From: JALYXI01 sp963716685
Lineage (GTDB): Bacteria; Acidobacteriota; Terriglobia; Bryobacterales; Bryobacteraceae
Length of the DNA stretch: 64,000 nucleotides
Assembly (NCBI GenBank): GCA_963716685.1
Contig: CAVQTR010000003.1
Coordinates: 3,038,001 to 3,102,000 of the forward strand
Direction of reading: 5' to 3'
Below, piece after piece: positions 9,978 to 17,557 of the stretch. The first letter of the stretch is position 1; every line of letters begins with the position of its first letter. A program made the translations under genes and the position numbers. The notes under the pieces were generated by a model. That model did not search any database. It worked only from the letters and a program-made list of their open reading frames with translations, and was not told the origin of the DNA.

Positions 9978-12107
9978 TTACTGAACCGTCACCGGAAACG
10001 CCGAACTGCAGACTGGCTGCGCCGCGCTGCCGCCGGCGGCGCATACCGCGAGCGAAGCCTGTCCCGCCGCGGTTCCCGCCGGAATCGCGACGTTCACCTG
10101 TTGCACACCGGTCAGGCCCGGAGCCACGCCGGCATAGAGCGGAGTCAGTCCGTTTTGCCCCTGCAGATTCACCGTTACCGGACCGGTGCCTGTCGAGATC
10201 AGGCCCGTCGCGAAGATCTGCAGGATCTGCCCCGCGTGGGAAGGCGCGCCCGTTCCGTTCACCGAGCCGTCTTGATTCAGGATGCCGAAGACACCCGGCG
10301 CGACGGCCGCCAGCTGCACGGTCTGGGCGGCGCTGCTGCTGCCGTTCACCGTTACCACCACAGTGGCCTGCGGACTGGCGGCAAGGGCGGCGGGCACCTG
10401 CAGATTGATCTGCCCGGCGCTGGTGTAGAGCAGCGGCGCCGGTATGCCATTGAACGTCACGCCGACATTCGTAGTCGCAAAGTTCACGCCTTTGATGGTC
10501 GCAAGCGAACCCGCCACCAGCGGTCCGGGCTGCAGCGTCGCCGCGTTCGTGATGCTGCTGACCGTCACCACAGGCGCTCCCACTGTCAGCGAGATCGGAA
10601 GGGTACGAATGCCGGCCGAGCCCGCGTTAATGGTCAGCGTGGCGTTGTAGAGGCCCGGCGCCAGTGCAATCGGATTCGCGATTACGCGCAGCGTGGCGAA
10701 ATTGGTTCCGGAGGGCGGGTCCACCACCAGCCAGCCCGTGCCGCCGCTCTGAAACGTCAGCGTGTCGTTAAACAGCATCACTCCGCCGCCGGTGTTGTTG
10801 ACCATCACGAACTGCGTCTGGAACGGGCTGCCCGCGGGCACGGAAAACTGCAGAATGCTGGCGGAGACACTCAGCACAGGAAAATACTGAGCGCCGCAAT
10901 CGCCCAGAGCGGAACAATCGGAACCCGGGTTCCCCGCTGTGAAGCGCGGAATGGGATCCGTGGCAGTCGCATAGGTAACGGTAGAGACCGGCGCAAACGA
11001 AACGGCGTCGCTCGCAATGGCGGGTGTCTGGTTCGGCGCCGCGTTCAGCCCCAGAAACACAGGAAATTGCGCCGTCTCGAGCACGGAGGGGTTGGAATCG
11101 ATCACCTCATACACTACAATGCCAGCGCCGTTGGTGAGAGGCACTGCGCTGGCGCTGTTGAACGTCGTGAGGCCGGAGATGGCAGCTTTGGTAATAACCG
11201 GCGTGCCGCCCGCACCGTTCGCATCGGTCCCCGAAACGCGCGCCAGCAGCAGTGAGCCCTGCGCCGTGGGAGCATAGGCGCCGCCCGATTGCGTGCCGCC
11301 GAGATCGCCGCCCGCTGTCGGCTGCACCGTGTCATGGCCCGCCACCACATCAGGCACATAGAGCTGCGAACCCGCCGGGAACCCGGAGTAACTCACCAGG
11401 ATGCGCGTGCCCGCATCTGAGGTGGCATCCTTCGGCATGAACGCGCCCGCGAAGCCTTCCGTCACGCGCGTGGAAGTGAAGATGGTGCCCGCCGCAAACA
11501 GATTAGAGATGGTGATGGAACTCGGCAGCGGCGAACCCACGCAGGTGATTCCATTGCTGGCATAGGTCGCCAGCAGACCGGGCGCGGCGGTCGCCACAAT
11601 CAGGTTGGGATTGTTCAGCGAGAGCCCTGTGGTGGAGAGATTGGCCGTGATCTGCCGCGCGCTCTGCTGCGAGATCGCCGCGCGTACATTCGAGATCTGA
11701 ATGGTCACAGGACCCGACACTGGCACAGTGAACGTCACGCCGTTGAAAGCCAGAACGTTGGTGGCAAGCAGCGCCGCGGTACCGGAGGGAACCCCGTTCA
11801 CGGTCAGGCTCGCGTTCGGCACGCCGCTGGAGGAAAGCCGGTTAGTAATGGGAGCGGGCAGCGTTAGGGTGATGTTGGTGGTAACTGCCGAACCCGCCGT
11901 GCCGCCTCCGCAGGTCAGTACGATATTGCCGATCGGCTCCGTCAGTCCTTCCAGGCGGACGGTTGTGTTGGAAGCGGTGGTCGCGCACGAGAGCGGCGTT
12001 TGGGCCGGAAGCAGCGTGGCGAAAATCAGGGCAAGCAGGAAAGGAACAAAGAAAAAGTGGAAATTCAGACCGGTTAGTCTGTTACCACTCGGAGTAAGGG
12101 GTACCAT
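9978..12107 (-). CDS. Secreted beta-rich protein with TIGR03437 C-terminal domain
   Basis: A protein of 709 residues with an N-terminal signal (FFFVPFLLALIFATLLPAQ). It is rich in Ser, Thr, Ala, Gly and Val, and its segments suggest stacked immunoglobulin-like or cohesin-like beta modules. The last 220 residues are the Solibacter C-terminal domain: SSITNAATLQPGPLVAGSLA, then ATIKGVNF, QINLQVPAAL, then LQIFATGL near the end. A Cys-containing pair (DCSALGDCGAQYF, residues about 435-447) may form a disulfide. It overlaps the upstream pseudopilin gene by 26 bases and so belongs to the pseudopilin/secretin operon. It is probably a surface or secreted protein; whether it is a substrate of the neighbouring secretin is inference. 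Confidence 0.82.
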   Translation of the reverse strand: MVPLTPSGNRLTGLNFHFFFVPFLLALIFATLLPAQTPLSCATTASNTTVRLEGLTEPIGNIVLTCGGGTAGSAVTTNITLTLPAPITNRLSSSGVPNASLTVNGVPSGTAALLATNVLAFNGVTFTVPVSGPVTIQISNVRAAISQQSARQITANLSTTGLSLNNPNLIVATAAPGLLATYASNGITCVGSPLPSSITISNLFAAGTIFTSTRVTEGFAGAFMPKDATSDAGTRILVSYSGFPAGSQLYVPDVVAGHDTVQPTAGGDLGGTQSGGAYAPTAQGSLLLARVSGTDANGAGGTPVITKAAISGLTTFNSASAVPLTNGAGIVVYEVIDSNPSVLETAQFPVFLGLNAAPNQTPAIASDAVSFAPVSTVTYATATDPIPRFTAGNPGSDCSALGDCGAQYFPVLSVSASILQFSVPAGSPFQTQFVMVNNTGGGVMLFNDTLTFQSGGTGWLVVDPPSGTNFATLRVIANPIALAPGLYNATLTINAGSAGIRTLPISLTVGAPVVTVSSITNAATLQPGPLVAGSLATIKGVNFATTNVGVTFNGIPAPLLYTSAGQINLQVPAALAASPQATVVVTVNGSSSAAQTVQLAAVAPGVFGILNQDGSVNGTGAPSHAGQILQIFATGLISTGTGPVTVNLQGQNGLTPLYAGVAPGLTGVQQVNVAIPAGTAAGQASLAVCAAGGSAAQPVCSSAFPVTVQ

Positions 12108-12516
12108 CCAGGCTAATTTTATCCGATCCGCTCCGGACGTCGAAAATTCCGGGCTCCGCCGTGTTCACCGCCTGCCCCGCATCTTCCTGAATAATCTTCC
12201 AGGAATCGCTGCTTCCCGTCACCGGATCGCGCGGCACTTCGCGCAGATACCCATCGGTCACCAGATCATTTAGAGACTGCGGCGCCTTCTGCCGGTCATA
12301 GCTGTATTCATCGATCACGGTGCGCATGGTGAAGAGGTTGTTCCGCAGCACGCTTTCCTTCGCGCGGATCACCGACTTCTGGTAATAGGGGATGGCGACC
12401 GCGATCAGGATAACGATGATCGCCATCACGATCATGATCTCGATCAGCGTGAAGCCGCGGCGGCTCAGCAGGCGCGGACGGGCTGCCGTTTTACCACTCG
12501 GCATAGGGAGTTCCAT
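12082..12516 (-). CDS. Type IV pilin-like / type II pseudopilin
   Basis: A protein of 144 residues with a class III signal: a charged leader of about 20 residues ending RRG, cut by prepilin peptidase before FTLIEIMIVMAIIVILIAVA. Glu at position +5 of the mature protein is present. The body is GspG-like (DEYSYDRQKAPQSLNDLV, then PRDPVTGSSDSWKI) and ends GTPYSEW. AAGG lies six nt before the ATG at 12516; a second in-frame ATG at 12504 is possible. It overlaps the upstream pseudopilin gene by 26 bases. It likely assembles into a periplasmic pseudopilus with the secretin encoded upstream. Confidence 0.9.
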   Translation of the reverse strand: MELPMPSGKTAARPRLLSRRGFTLIEIMIVMAIIVILIAVAIPYYQKSVIRAKESVLRNNLFTMRTVIDEYSYDRQKAPQSLNDLVTDGYLREVPRDPVTGSSDSWKIIQEDAGQAVNTAEPGIFDVRSGSDKISLDGTPYSEW

Positions 12517-12952
12517 CGGAAGCCTTGTCGTTGCTCTTGGTATACACGTCGAAGATATTCTGTCCGCCCCAGCCGGAGTTTTTGGGGTCGTCCTGCATAC
12601 TGCGCTTGCCCCAGTCGAAGGAATTGGTCATGGGGTCCTTCGGAATGCGGCGAAGGAATTTCAGTTTCACATCGGCATTGGTGCCGCTTCCCTTCACACC
12701 GTCCACCATGGCTTCCAGGCTCTCCGGATAGCACATGGCGTCCTGCTTCTGGATTCCGAGCTTCCCGGCGTCGCACGTATCCTTATATTTATCGATGCCC
12801 TTGCGGATCTCGGTAAGCGCCACCCGCAGATTCCGCTCGCGATCGCGCTTCACCCGTGACCGCGCCAGGGGAACCGCCATGGTGGTAAGCAGCAGCATGA
12901 TGGTGAACGCCACAATCAGTTCGATCAACGTCAATCCGCTGCGCCGCGACAT
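12491..12952 (-). CDS. Type IV pilin-like / type II pseudopilin
   Basis: A protein of 153 residues with a very short leader (MSRRSG) and the N-methylation motif LTLIELIVAFTIMLLLTTMA; the residue after the Gly is Leu instead of the usual Phe. The body follows the GspG pattern: RDRERNLRVALTEIRKGIDK, a Cys pair (DTCDAG and AMCYPE) likely to form a disulfide, then RRIPKDPMTNSFDWG. It ends GTPYAEW, almost identical to the end of the next pseudopilin, so the two are probably paralogues. It begins two bases before the stop region of the secretin gene, in the same minus-strand operon. Confidence 0.9.
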   Translation of the reverse strand: MSRRSGLTLIELIVAFTIMLLLTTMAVPLARSRVKRDRERNLRVALTEIRKGIDKYKDTCDAGKLGIQKQDAMCYPESLEAMVDGVKGSGTNADVKLKFLRRIPKDPMTNSFDWGKRSMQDDPKNSGWGGQNIFDVYTKSNDKASDGTPYAEW

Positions 12953-12954
12953 CT

Positions 12955-15444
12955 CTATCTAACGTTGACGGTCAGCGCCGGAGCGTTGGTTGCAATCGGC
13001 TGCCCCTGCGCGGTTCGCAGCGAGAGCGAAGGCACGCTGACCGTGGTGGTTCCCTTCCCCACGGCCTGAAACACAATGGTCATGATGCCGCCTGTACCGG
13101 AGACGCCGGCGGCGCCGGGTGCGCGCGCGATGCTGGCGGTGGCGTCTCCCGTATCGTTCATGATGTTCTTCGAAGCGGTCAGCGGCGGTCCGGTCTGCTG
13201 GATCAGGTCTCCGGAAACCACGTTGGTGATGCGCAGGATCTTCGGATCGAACCGGAGCTGCGCCGCCACTGAATTCAGATTCGTCACATTCTGCACGCGC
13301 AGGGCAACGCTGACCGCCGTGTTGAGCTGCGCTTCCGCCGTGCCGGGCATGAAGGAGACGGTCACCGGACCCTGCGCGTCCGGCGGAGGCGCCGTGGCGG
13401 GCGGAGGCGTAGTGACAGGAGCAGGCGCGATCACCGGAGCCGTGGCGCCAGGAACCGGATTCGGCGTCAGCGGCCGCAAAGGAGCGGTGGCCGCGGGAGT
13501 GCCAGGCGCAGGCCGCGTTTCGGGAGCCGTTGCCGCTGGCGCAGCCGCATTGGGCGTGCGAATCATCCGCACATTGGTGGCATTGCCGCTCGCCACGCCA
13601 CGCAGATCCGATGTGGTCGGGTCCGGCGCGCGCAGGATATGCGGAATCAAAGTGATCAGCAGCTCGGTGCGGATCTTTTCCGTTTTTTCGTCGCTGAACA
13701 GGCGATTCAGCAGCGGGATGCTCGAGATGCCCGGCAGTCCGGATTTGGTCTTGTTGTCCTGCTCCTGAATCAGGCCGCCCAGCAGGTTGATTTCGCCATC
13801 CACCGTGCGGATGTCCTGCACCAGCTTGCGCTGGCTGATGGTGGGCTGCTGAATGCCGCCGACGTCACGATAACCAGTCACCTGCGAGATATCCACTTCA
13901 ATATGGAGGGAAACTTCCCTGGAATCGTGAACCTTGGATTGCATGTCCAGGTTCACGCCGGTCTCAATATAGGTGAACTGCGTCTGGACCAGCGGACTGA
14001 CGCCCACGCCGACGCCGCCAATGCCGGAACCGAAGCTGCCCGACGCGGTAGGCACCTTATCGCCAATGTGCAGGCTGACTTTTTGGTTATCCACGGAACG
14101 CAGCTGCGGGGATTGCAGCACCTTGGTGCCGGAGTTGGTTAGCAGTGCTTCAATGAAGCCGCCTGGAATGCCCGTGATGGAATAATCGCCTGAGGATATT
14201 TTGCGGACGTTGGTCAGTGGAATCGCGCCAGTGGTGCTGGTCGCGGTGCTGGTGGTCCCCGTGGTGGTGCTGCCTGTCAGCGTGGTTCCCGTGGTGCTGG
14301 TGGTACTGGTGGTCGAGCTGTTGCCAAGAATGGCGGCGCGCGTCGGGGTGAAGGCAATGGTGGAGCTGATGCCACCCGGGGCAATCTGCGCGCCCAGGTT
14401 CCGCACCACATCGCTGCTCACTTCCATGACGATCACGTCCACAATCACTTCGTTTTTCGGCTTATCCAGATCGTTGATGATCTTTTCAGCCAGCAGCATG
14501 CGGTCGGCTTCGCAGCGAATCACCAGCGCATTCTGCGTCGAATAGTTGTAGATTTTCTGGATGTCGGTCACCGTGCGCAGGGTGGTAATCACTTCCTGCA
14601 GCTCGGTGGTGGCGGTGATGTTCTTCAGGTAAAAGACTTTGACCACCTGCTCTTCAAACTCGCGGCGCTTCGTGGTGTTATCCAGAGTGACAAAGATCGC
14701 GTTGCCGGAAAGCGGCTTCCAATACGACTTGGTCACCAGCGCCACATAGTCCAGCGCCTGTTCCAGGGTGGAGTTGGTCAGATCGATTCCCTGTGGCCGC
14801 ACGGTGTTCTGGGCCTCGTAATCCGGATCGAACAGAACGTTGATGCCCGCCAGCTTGGCGACGGTTTCGAACAGAACGCGCGGCTTCTGATTGTTCATCT
14901 TCAGCGTGATGGGCTGGGCATTCAGCGGTTTCAGCTGCGGCACGTCCTCCAGGCTTGCCATGCGCGCCAGCGAAGCCTTCTTCTCCGTTTCCGCAGGAGT
15001 CAGGCCGCGGTCCTTCACCTCTTCGGGCGTGGGCCCACCCGGTTGCGCCTCCTGTTTCTTTTGGCGCTCCAGCATGCGCCGGGTAATTTCGATCTCCTCC
15101 CGCGCGATAGGCGAAGAAGGGTCCACCGCGTAGGCATGCTCCAAAGCCGTCATGGCTTCGTTCAGGCGTCCCTCCCCGCGGATCCTGCGGCCCTTTTCGA
15201 TGTACATCTCGCCCACCTTGAAGCGCACGCGGCGGGTCTCGAGCTGGTACTGCGTGTCGCTCGGGTCCTCAGCCAGGGCCTGCTGGTCGAAATCGAGGGC
15301 CTTGTCCAGTTCGTTCGCCTGTTCAGCGGCGCGTCCCTGCGCCAGCAGGCGGTCGCCTTTACGGGTCCGTGCCTGCGCGGGTTCCAATGACAGAATCACG
15401 GCGGCTGCAACCAGCAGCCTGACGGGGGAGACCAATTTAGCCAC
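12955..15444 (-). CDS. TPR-secretin protein with C-terminal cohesin-like domain
   Basis: An outer-membrane channel protein of 829 residues, longer than a plain secretin. Order: signal peptide (about 1-25); two TPR-like helical repeats (about 30-125); an STN/N0-type domain (PITLKMNNQKPRVLFETVAK); N1/N2-like domains (VFYLKNITATTELQEVITTL); the secretin barrel (TKVLQSPQLRSVDNQKVSLH, and LLGGLIQEQDNKTKSGLPGI near residue 570); a Pro/Ala/Thr linker; and a cohesin-like domain (VSFMPGTAEAQLNTAVSVAL to the end). A Ser/Thr-rich insertion interrupts the barrel region. Both pseudopilins follow at once. The cohesin end could hold a surface protein or dock the complex; that is inference. Confidence 0.9.
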   Translation of the reverse strand: MAKLVSPVRLLVAAAVILSLEPAQARTRKGDRLLAQGRAAEQANELDKALDFDQQALAEDPSDTQYQLETRRVRFKVGEMYIEKGRRIRGEGRLNEAMTALEHAYAVDPSSPIAREEIEITRRMLERQKKQEAQPGGPTPEEVKDRGLTPAETEKKASLARMASLEDVPQLKPLNAQPITLKMNNQKPRVLFETVAKLAGINVLFDPDYEAQNTVRPQGIDLTNSTLEQALDYVALVTKSYWKPLSGNAIFVTLDNTTKRREFEEQVVKVFYLKNITATTELQEVITTLRTVTDIQKIYNYSTQNALVIRCEADRMLLAEKIINDLDKPKNEVIVDVIVMEVSSDVVRNLGAQIAPGGISSTIAFTPTRAAILGNSSTTSTTSTTGTTLTGSTTTGTTSTATSTTGAIPLTNVRKISSGDYSITGIPGGFIEALLTNSGTKVLQSPQLRSVDNQKVSLHIGDKVPTASGSFGSGIGGVGVGVSPLVQTQFTYIETGVNLDMQSKVHDSREVSLHIEVDISQVTGYRDVGGIQQPTISQRKLVQDIRTVDGEINLLGGLIQEQDNKTKSGLPGISSIPLLNRLFSDEKTEKIRTELLITLIPHILRAPDPTTSDLRGVASGNATNVRMIRTPNAAAPAATAPETRPAPGTPAATAPLRPLTPNPVPGATAPVIAPAPVTTPPPATAPPPDAQGPVTVSFMPGTAEAQLNTAVSVALRVQNVTNLNSVAAQLRFDPKILRITNVVSGDLIQQTGPPLTASKNIMNDTGDATASIARAPGAAGVSGTGGIMTIVFQAVGKGTTTVSVPSLSLRTAQGQPIATNAPALTVNVR
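14230..14320 (-). repeat. Ser/Thr-rich low-complexity tract in the secretin gene
   Basis: The tract encodes about 30 residues made almost only of Ser, Thr and Gly, through repeats of ACC, AGC and GGC codons (GGTGGT-like on the plus strand). It lies inside the secretin barrel region, where related proteins have a shorter loop. The repeats are imperfect, with no fixed unit, so slippage is possible but not shown. Confidence 0.6.
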
Positions 15445-15548
15445 GATCCTTGTGGATTATCATCTAATTGACTGACGCGGCAGGCAGTTCGCCTGTTGAG
15501 GAAAAACTGGGGCACTCCGGAGTGGCAGAGAAATATCCTGAAATCAAA

Positions 15549-15998
15549 ATGCTGAGCGAGAATCGCCAGGCGGGTCACAACTACTTCCTGCTGGAGAAGT
15601 TCGAAGCGGGAATGGTGCTGACCGGGACTGAGGTTAAGTCCATCAAATCCGGCAAAATGCAGCTGAAGGAAGCCTATGCAGCCGTGCAGGGGAACGAAGC
15701 CTGGCTGATGAACGCGCACATCTCGGAGTATTCCCACGGCAATATCGCGAACCATGCGCCCGTGCGCAGCCGGAAACTGCTCTTGCACCGCCGCGAAATC
15801 GATAAGCTGCTGGGCATCACGCGGGAAAAAGGATTGGCTCTCATTCCCACGCGCGTGTATCTGAAGAAGGGCCGCGTAAAATGCGAGTTCGCCGTGGCGC
15901 GCGGCAAGAAGCTGTACGATAAGCGCGAAACGGACCGGGCCAAAACCGCCGAAAACGAAGCGAGAGCGGCTATCCGCGCCAGCAAGGCGCGATCTTAG
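15549..15998 (+). CDS. smpB: SsrA-binding protein
   Basis: SmpB binds tmRNA and brings it to stalled ribosomes for trans-translation. The core is intact: ENRQAGHNYFLLEKFEAGMV, LTGTEVKSIKSGKMQLKEAY, then NHAPVRSRKLLLHRREIDKL, and the basic tail ARGKKLYDKRETDRAKTAEN. From the ATG at 15549 it has 149 residues, close to the usual 150-160. The frame is open further upstream, with a GTG at 15522 and a TTG at 15468, so the N-terminus is uncertain. It is divergent from the secretin gene and followed after 7 bp by pepA. No tmRNA gene is visible in the window. Confidence 0.96.
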   Translation: MLSENRQAGHNYFLLEKFEAGMVLTGTEVKSIKSGKMQLKEAYAAVQGNEAWLMNAHISEYSHGNIANHAPVRSRKLLLHRREIDKLLGITREKGLALIPTRVYLKKGRVKCEFAVARGKKLYDKRETDRAKTAENEARAAIRASKARS

Positions 15999-16005
15999 GA
16001 GACTG

Positions 16006-17445
16006 ATGAGAGTTGAACTGGTGAGTGGAGCGCCGGCGGCGCACGAGACAGGAGCCCTGATTGTCCTCGAATTCGAGGGGCGGGAGCGCCGGAAGGAACT
16101 GGAAAAATTTTACGAGGCGGGTGAGATCTCCGGAAAGTCGATGGAGATGGTGGTGATGCATAATCCCGCCGGATATCAGGCCGCCAGGTTGGTTCTGGCC
16201 GGTGCCGGCAAGGCTGAAAAATTCCAGCCCGCCGACCTTCGCCGGCTCACCGGAACCGCCGTGCGCATGCTCAAGGGCAAGTCTGTGCGCCATTGTGCAA
16301 TCGAAATTCCTGCACAATTTTGCACAATTGGGTTCGTTTCGGCGGCGGTGGAGGGCGCCCTTCTGGGCGATTTCGAATGCGACCAGCTGAAAAGCGATCG
16401 CTCCGGCACAAAGTTTCTGGAAAGCTTCACCGTGGTGGCGGAAAGTCCCGGCATGGAAGCGGCTGTGGAACAGGGCCGCATTCTCGGTGAGGCGCAGAAT
16501 TTCGCGCGCGAGCTGGCAAACGAGCCGCCTAACCGGTTGACGCCTCTCGTGCTGGCGGAACGCGCGCGCGCCATGGCTGCGGAGTGCGGATTGAGCTGTG
16601 ATGTGCTGGACGCCGACCGCATGCGCGAGCTGGGAATGGGCGCCCTCCTGGCCGTCGCGATGGGAAGTGCGGAACCACCCGCAACCATCATTCTTAGCTA
16701 CACGCCGGAATCTAATAAGAACAAAGAAATTCATTTGGGATTAGTAGGAAAAGGTGTGACGTTCGACACCGGCGGAATCTCCATCAAACCGGCGGAAGGC
16801 ATGGAGAAGATGAAGTTCGATATGGCCGGCGCGGCGGCGGTAATTGGCGCCATGAAAGCGATCGCGGCGCTGAAACCTGGAATCGCGGTAACCGGCATCG
16901 TTCCTACGGTGGAAAATATGCCGGGCGGGCGGGCGCAGCGGCCGGGCGACATCGTAAAAACGCTCTCCGGCAAGACCGTGGAAGTGCTGAATACCGACGC
17001 TGAGGGGCGCATGATTCTGGCCGACGCGCTGACCTATGCGACGCGCCTCGGCTGCACCCATTTGGTGGATGCCGCGACCCTGACTGGCGCTATCGTAGTT
17101 GCTTTAGGCTCAATCAATACGGGCGTATTCAGTAACTCTGAGGAGTTCGCAGCCCGATGGATGGCCTCGACCGCCGCCGAAGGCGAAAAGATGTGGCGCA
17201 TGCCCCTCGATGACGAATATAAGGAACTGCTGAAGAGCACGGTTGCGGATCTGCACAACATCGGCGGGCGCTGGGGTGGCGCCATCACAGCCGCCGTGTT
17301 CCTGAAAGAGTTCGCCGACCCGGCCCCATGGATTCATTTGGATATCGCGGGTACTGCCTGGTATGACGACGCTAAACCCTTCCTGGCCAAAGGTCCTACG
17401 GGAACGCCTCTGAGAAGTTTCGTGCGGCTCGCTATCGATTGGTAA
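16006..17445 (+). CDS. pepA: Leucyl aminopeptidase (M17)
   Basis: A cytosolic zinc/manganese aminopeptidase of 479 residues that removes N-terminal residues from peptides. The variable N-terminal domain covers about residues 1-160. The catalytic domain shows the metal ligands and catalytic Lys in LVGKGVTFDTGGISIKP (about 247-263), Asp in MKFDMAGAAAV, and the signature NTDAEGRMILADAL (about 327-340), where Met replaces the usual Leu. The catalytic Arg is in that signature. It begins 7 bp after smpB, so both may be co-transcribed. The M17 enzyme also binds DNA in Escherichia coli; nothing here shows that role. Confidence 0.95.
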   Translation: MRVELVSGAPAAHETGALIVLEFEGRERRKELEKFYEAGEISGKSMEMVVMHNPAGYQAARLVLAGAGKAEKFQPADLRRLTGTAVRMLKGKSVRHCAIEIPAQFCTIGFVSAAVEGALLGDFECDQLKSDRSGTKFLESFTVVAESPGMEAAVEQGRILGEAQNFARELANEPPNRLTPLVLAERARAMAAECGLSCDVLDADRMRELGMGALLAVAMGSAEPPATIILSYTPESNKNKEIHLGLVGKGVTFDTGGISIKPAEGMEKMKFDMAGAAAVIGAMKAIAALKPGIAVTGIVPTVENMPGGRAQRPGDIVKTLSGKTVEVLNTDAEGRMILADALTYATRLGCTHLVDAATLTGAIVVALGSINTGVFSNSEEFAARWMASTAAEGEKMWRMPLDDEYKELLKSTVADLHNIGGRWGGAITAAVFLKEFADPAPWIHLDIAGTAWYDDAKPFLAKGPTGTPLRSFVRLAIDW

Positions 17446-17464
17446 TTAACAAAATAAAGCCCAG

Positions 17465-17492
17465 GTTTTCTCATTATTTTGAGTTAGAAAAC
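17465..17492 (+). terminator. AT-rich hairpin after pepA (possible terminator or operator)
   Basis: GTTTTCT (17465-17471) is complementary to AGAAAAC (17486-17492); inside, CTCA and TGAG can extend the stem with a two-base bulge around the loop TTATTT. It lies in the 112-bp AT-rich gap between pepA and the histidine kinase. No T-run follows on the plus strand, so an intrinsic terminator is not certain. The dyad could also serve as a binding site near the kinase promoter. Confidence 0.3.
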
Positions 17493-17557
17493 AAAAATCG
17501 TGAGAAGATTCACCTACACCGATCACGAAAGTGCAGACGAGGGGCGCATCTTACTTC

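Noticed and set aside
14230..14320. Tandem repeat or CRISPR-like array
   Set aside because: The tract is coding low-complexity Ser/Thr sequence with no fixed unit or spacers.
16291..16330. Repeated TGCACAAT words in pepA (two direct, one inverted)
   Set aside because: They lie inside a coding region and encode normal residues; too short to call a regulatory or mobile element.
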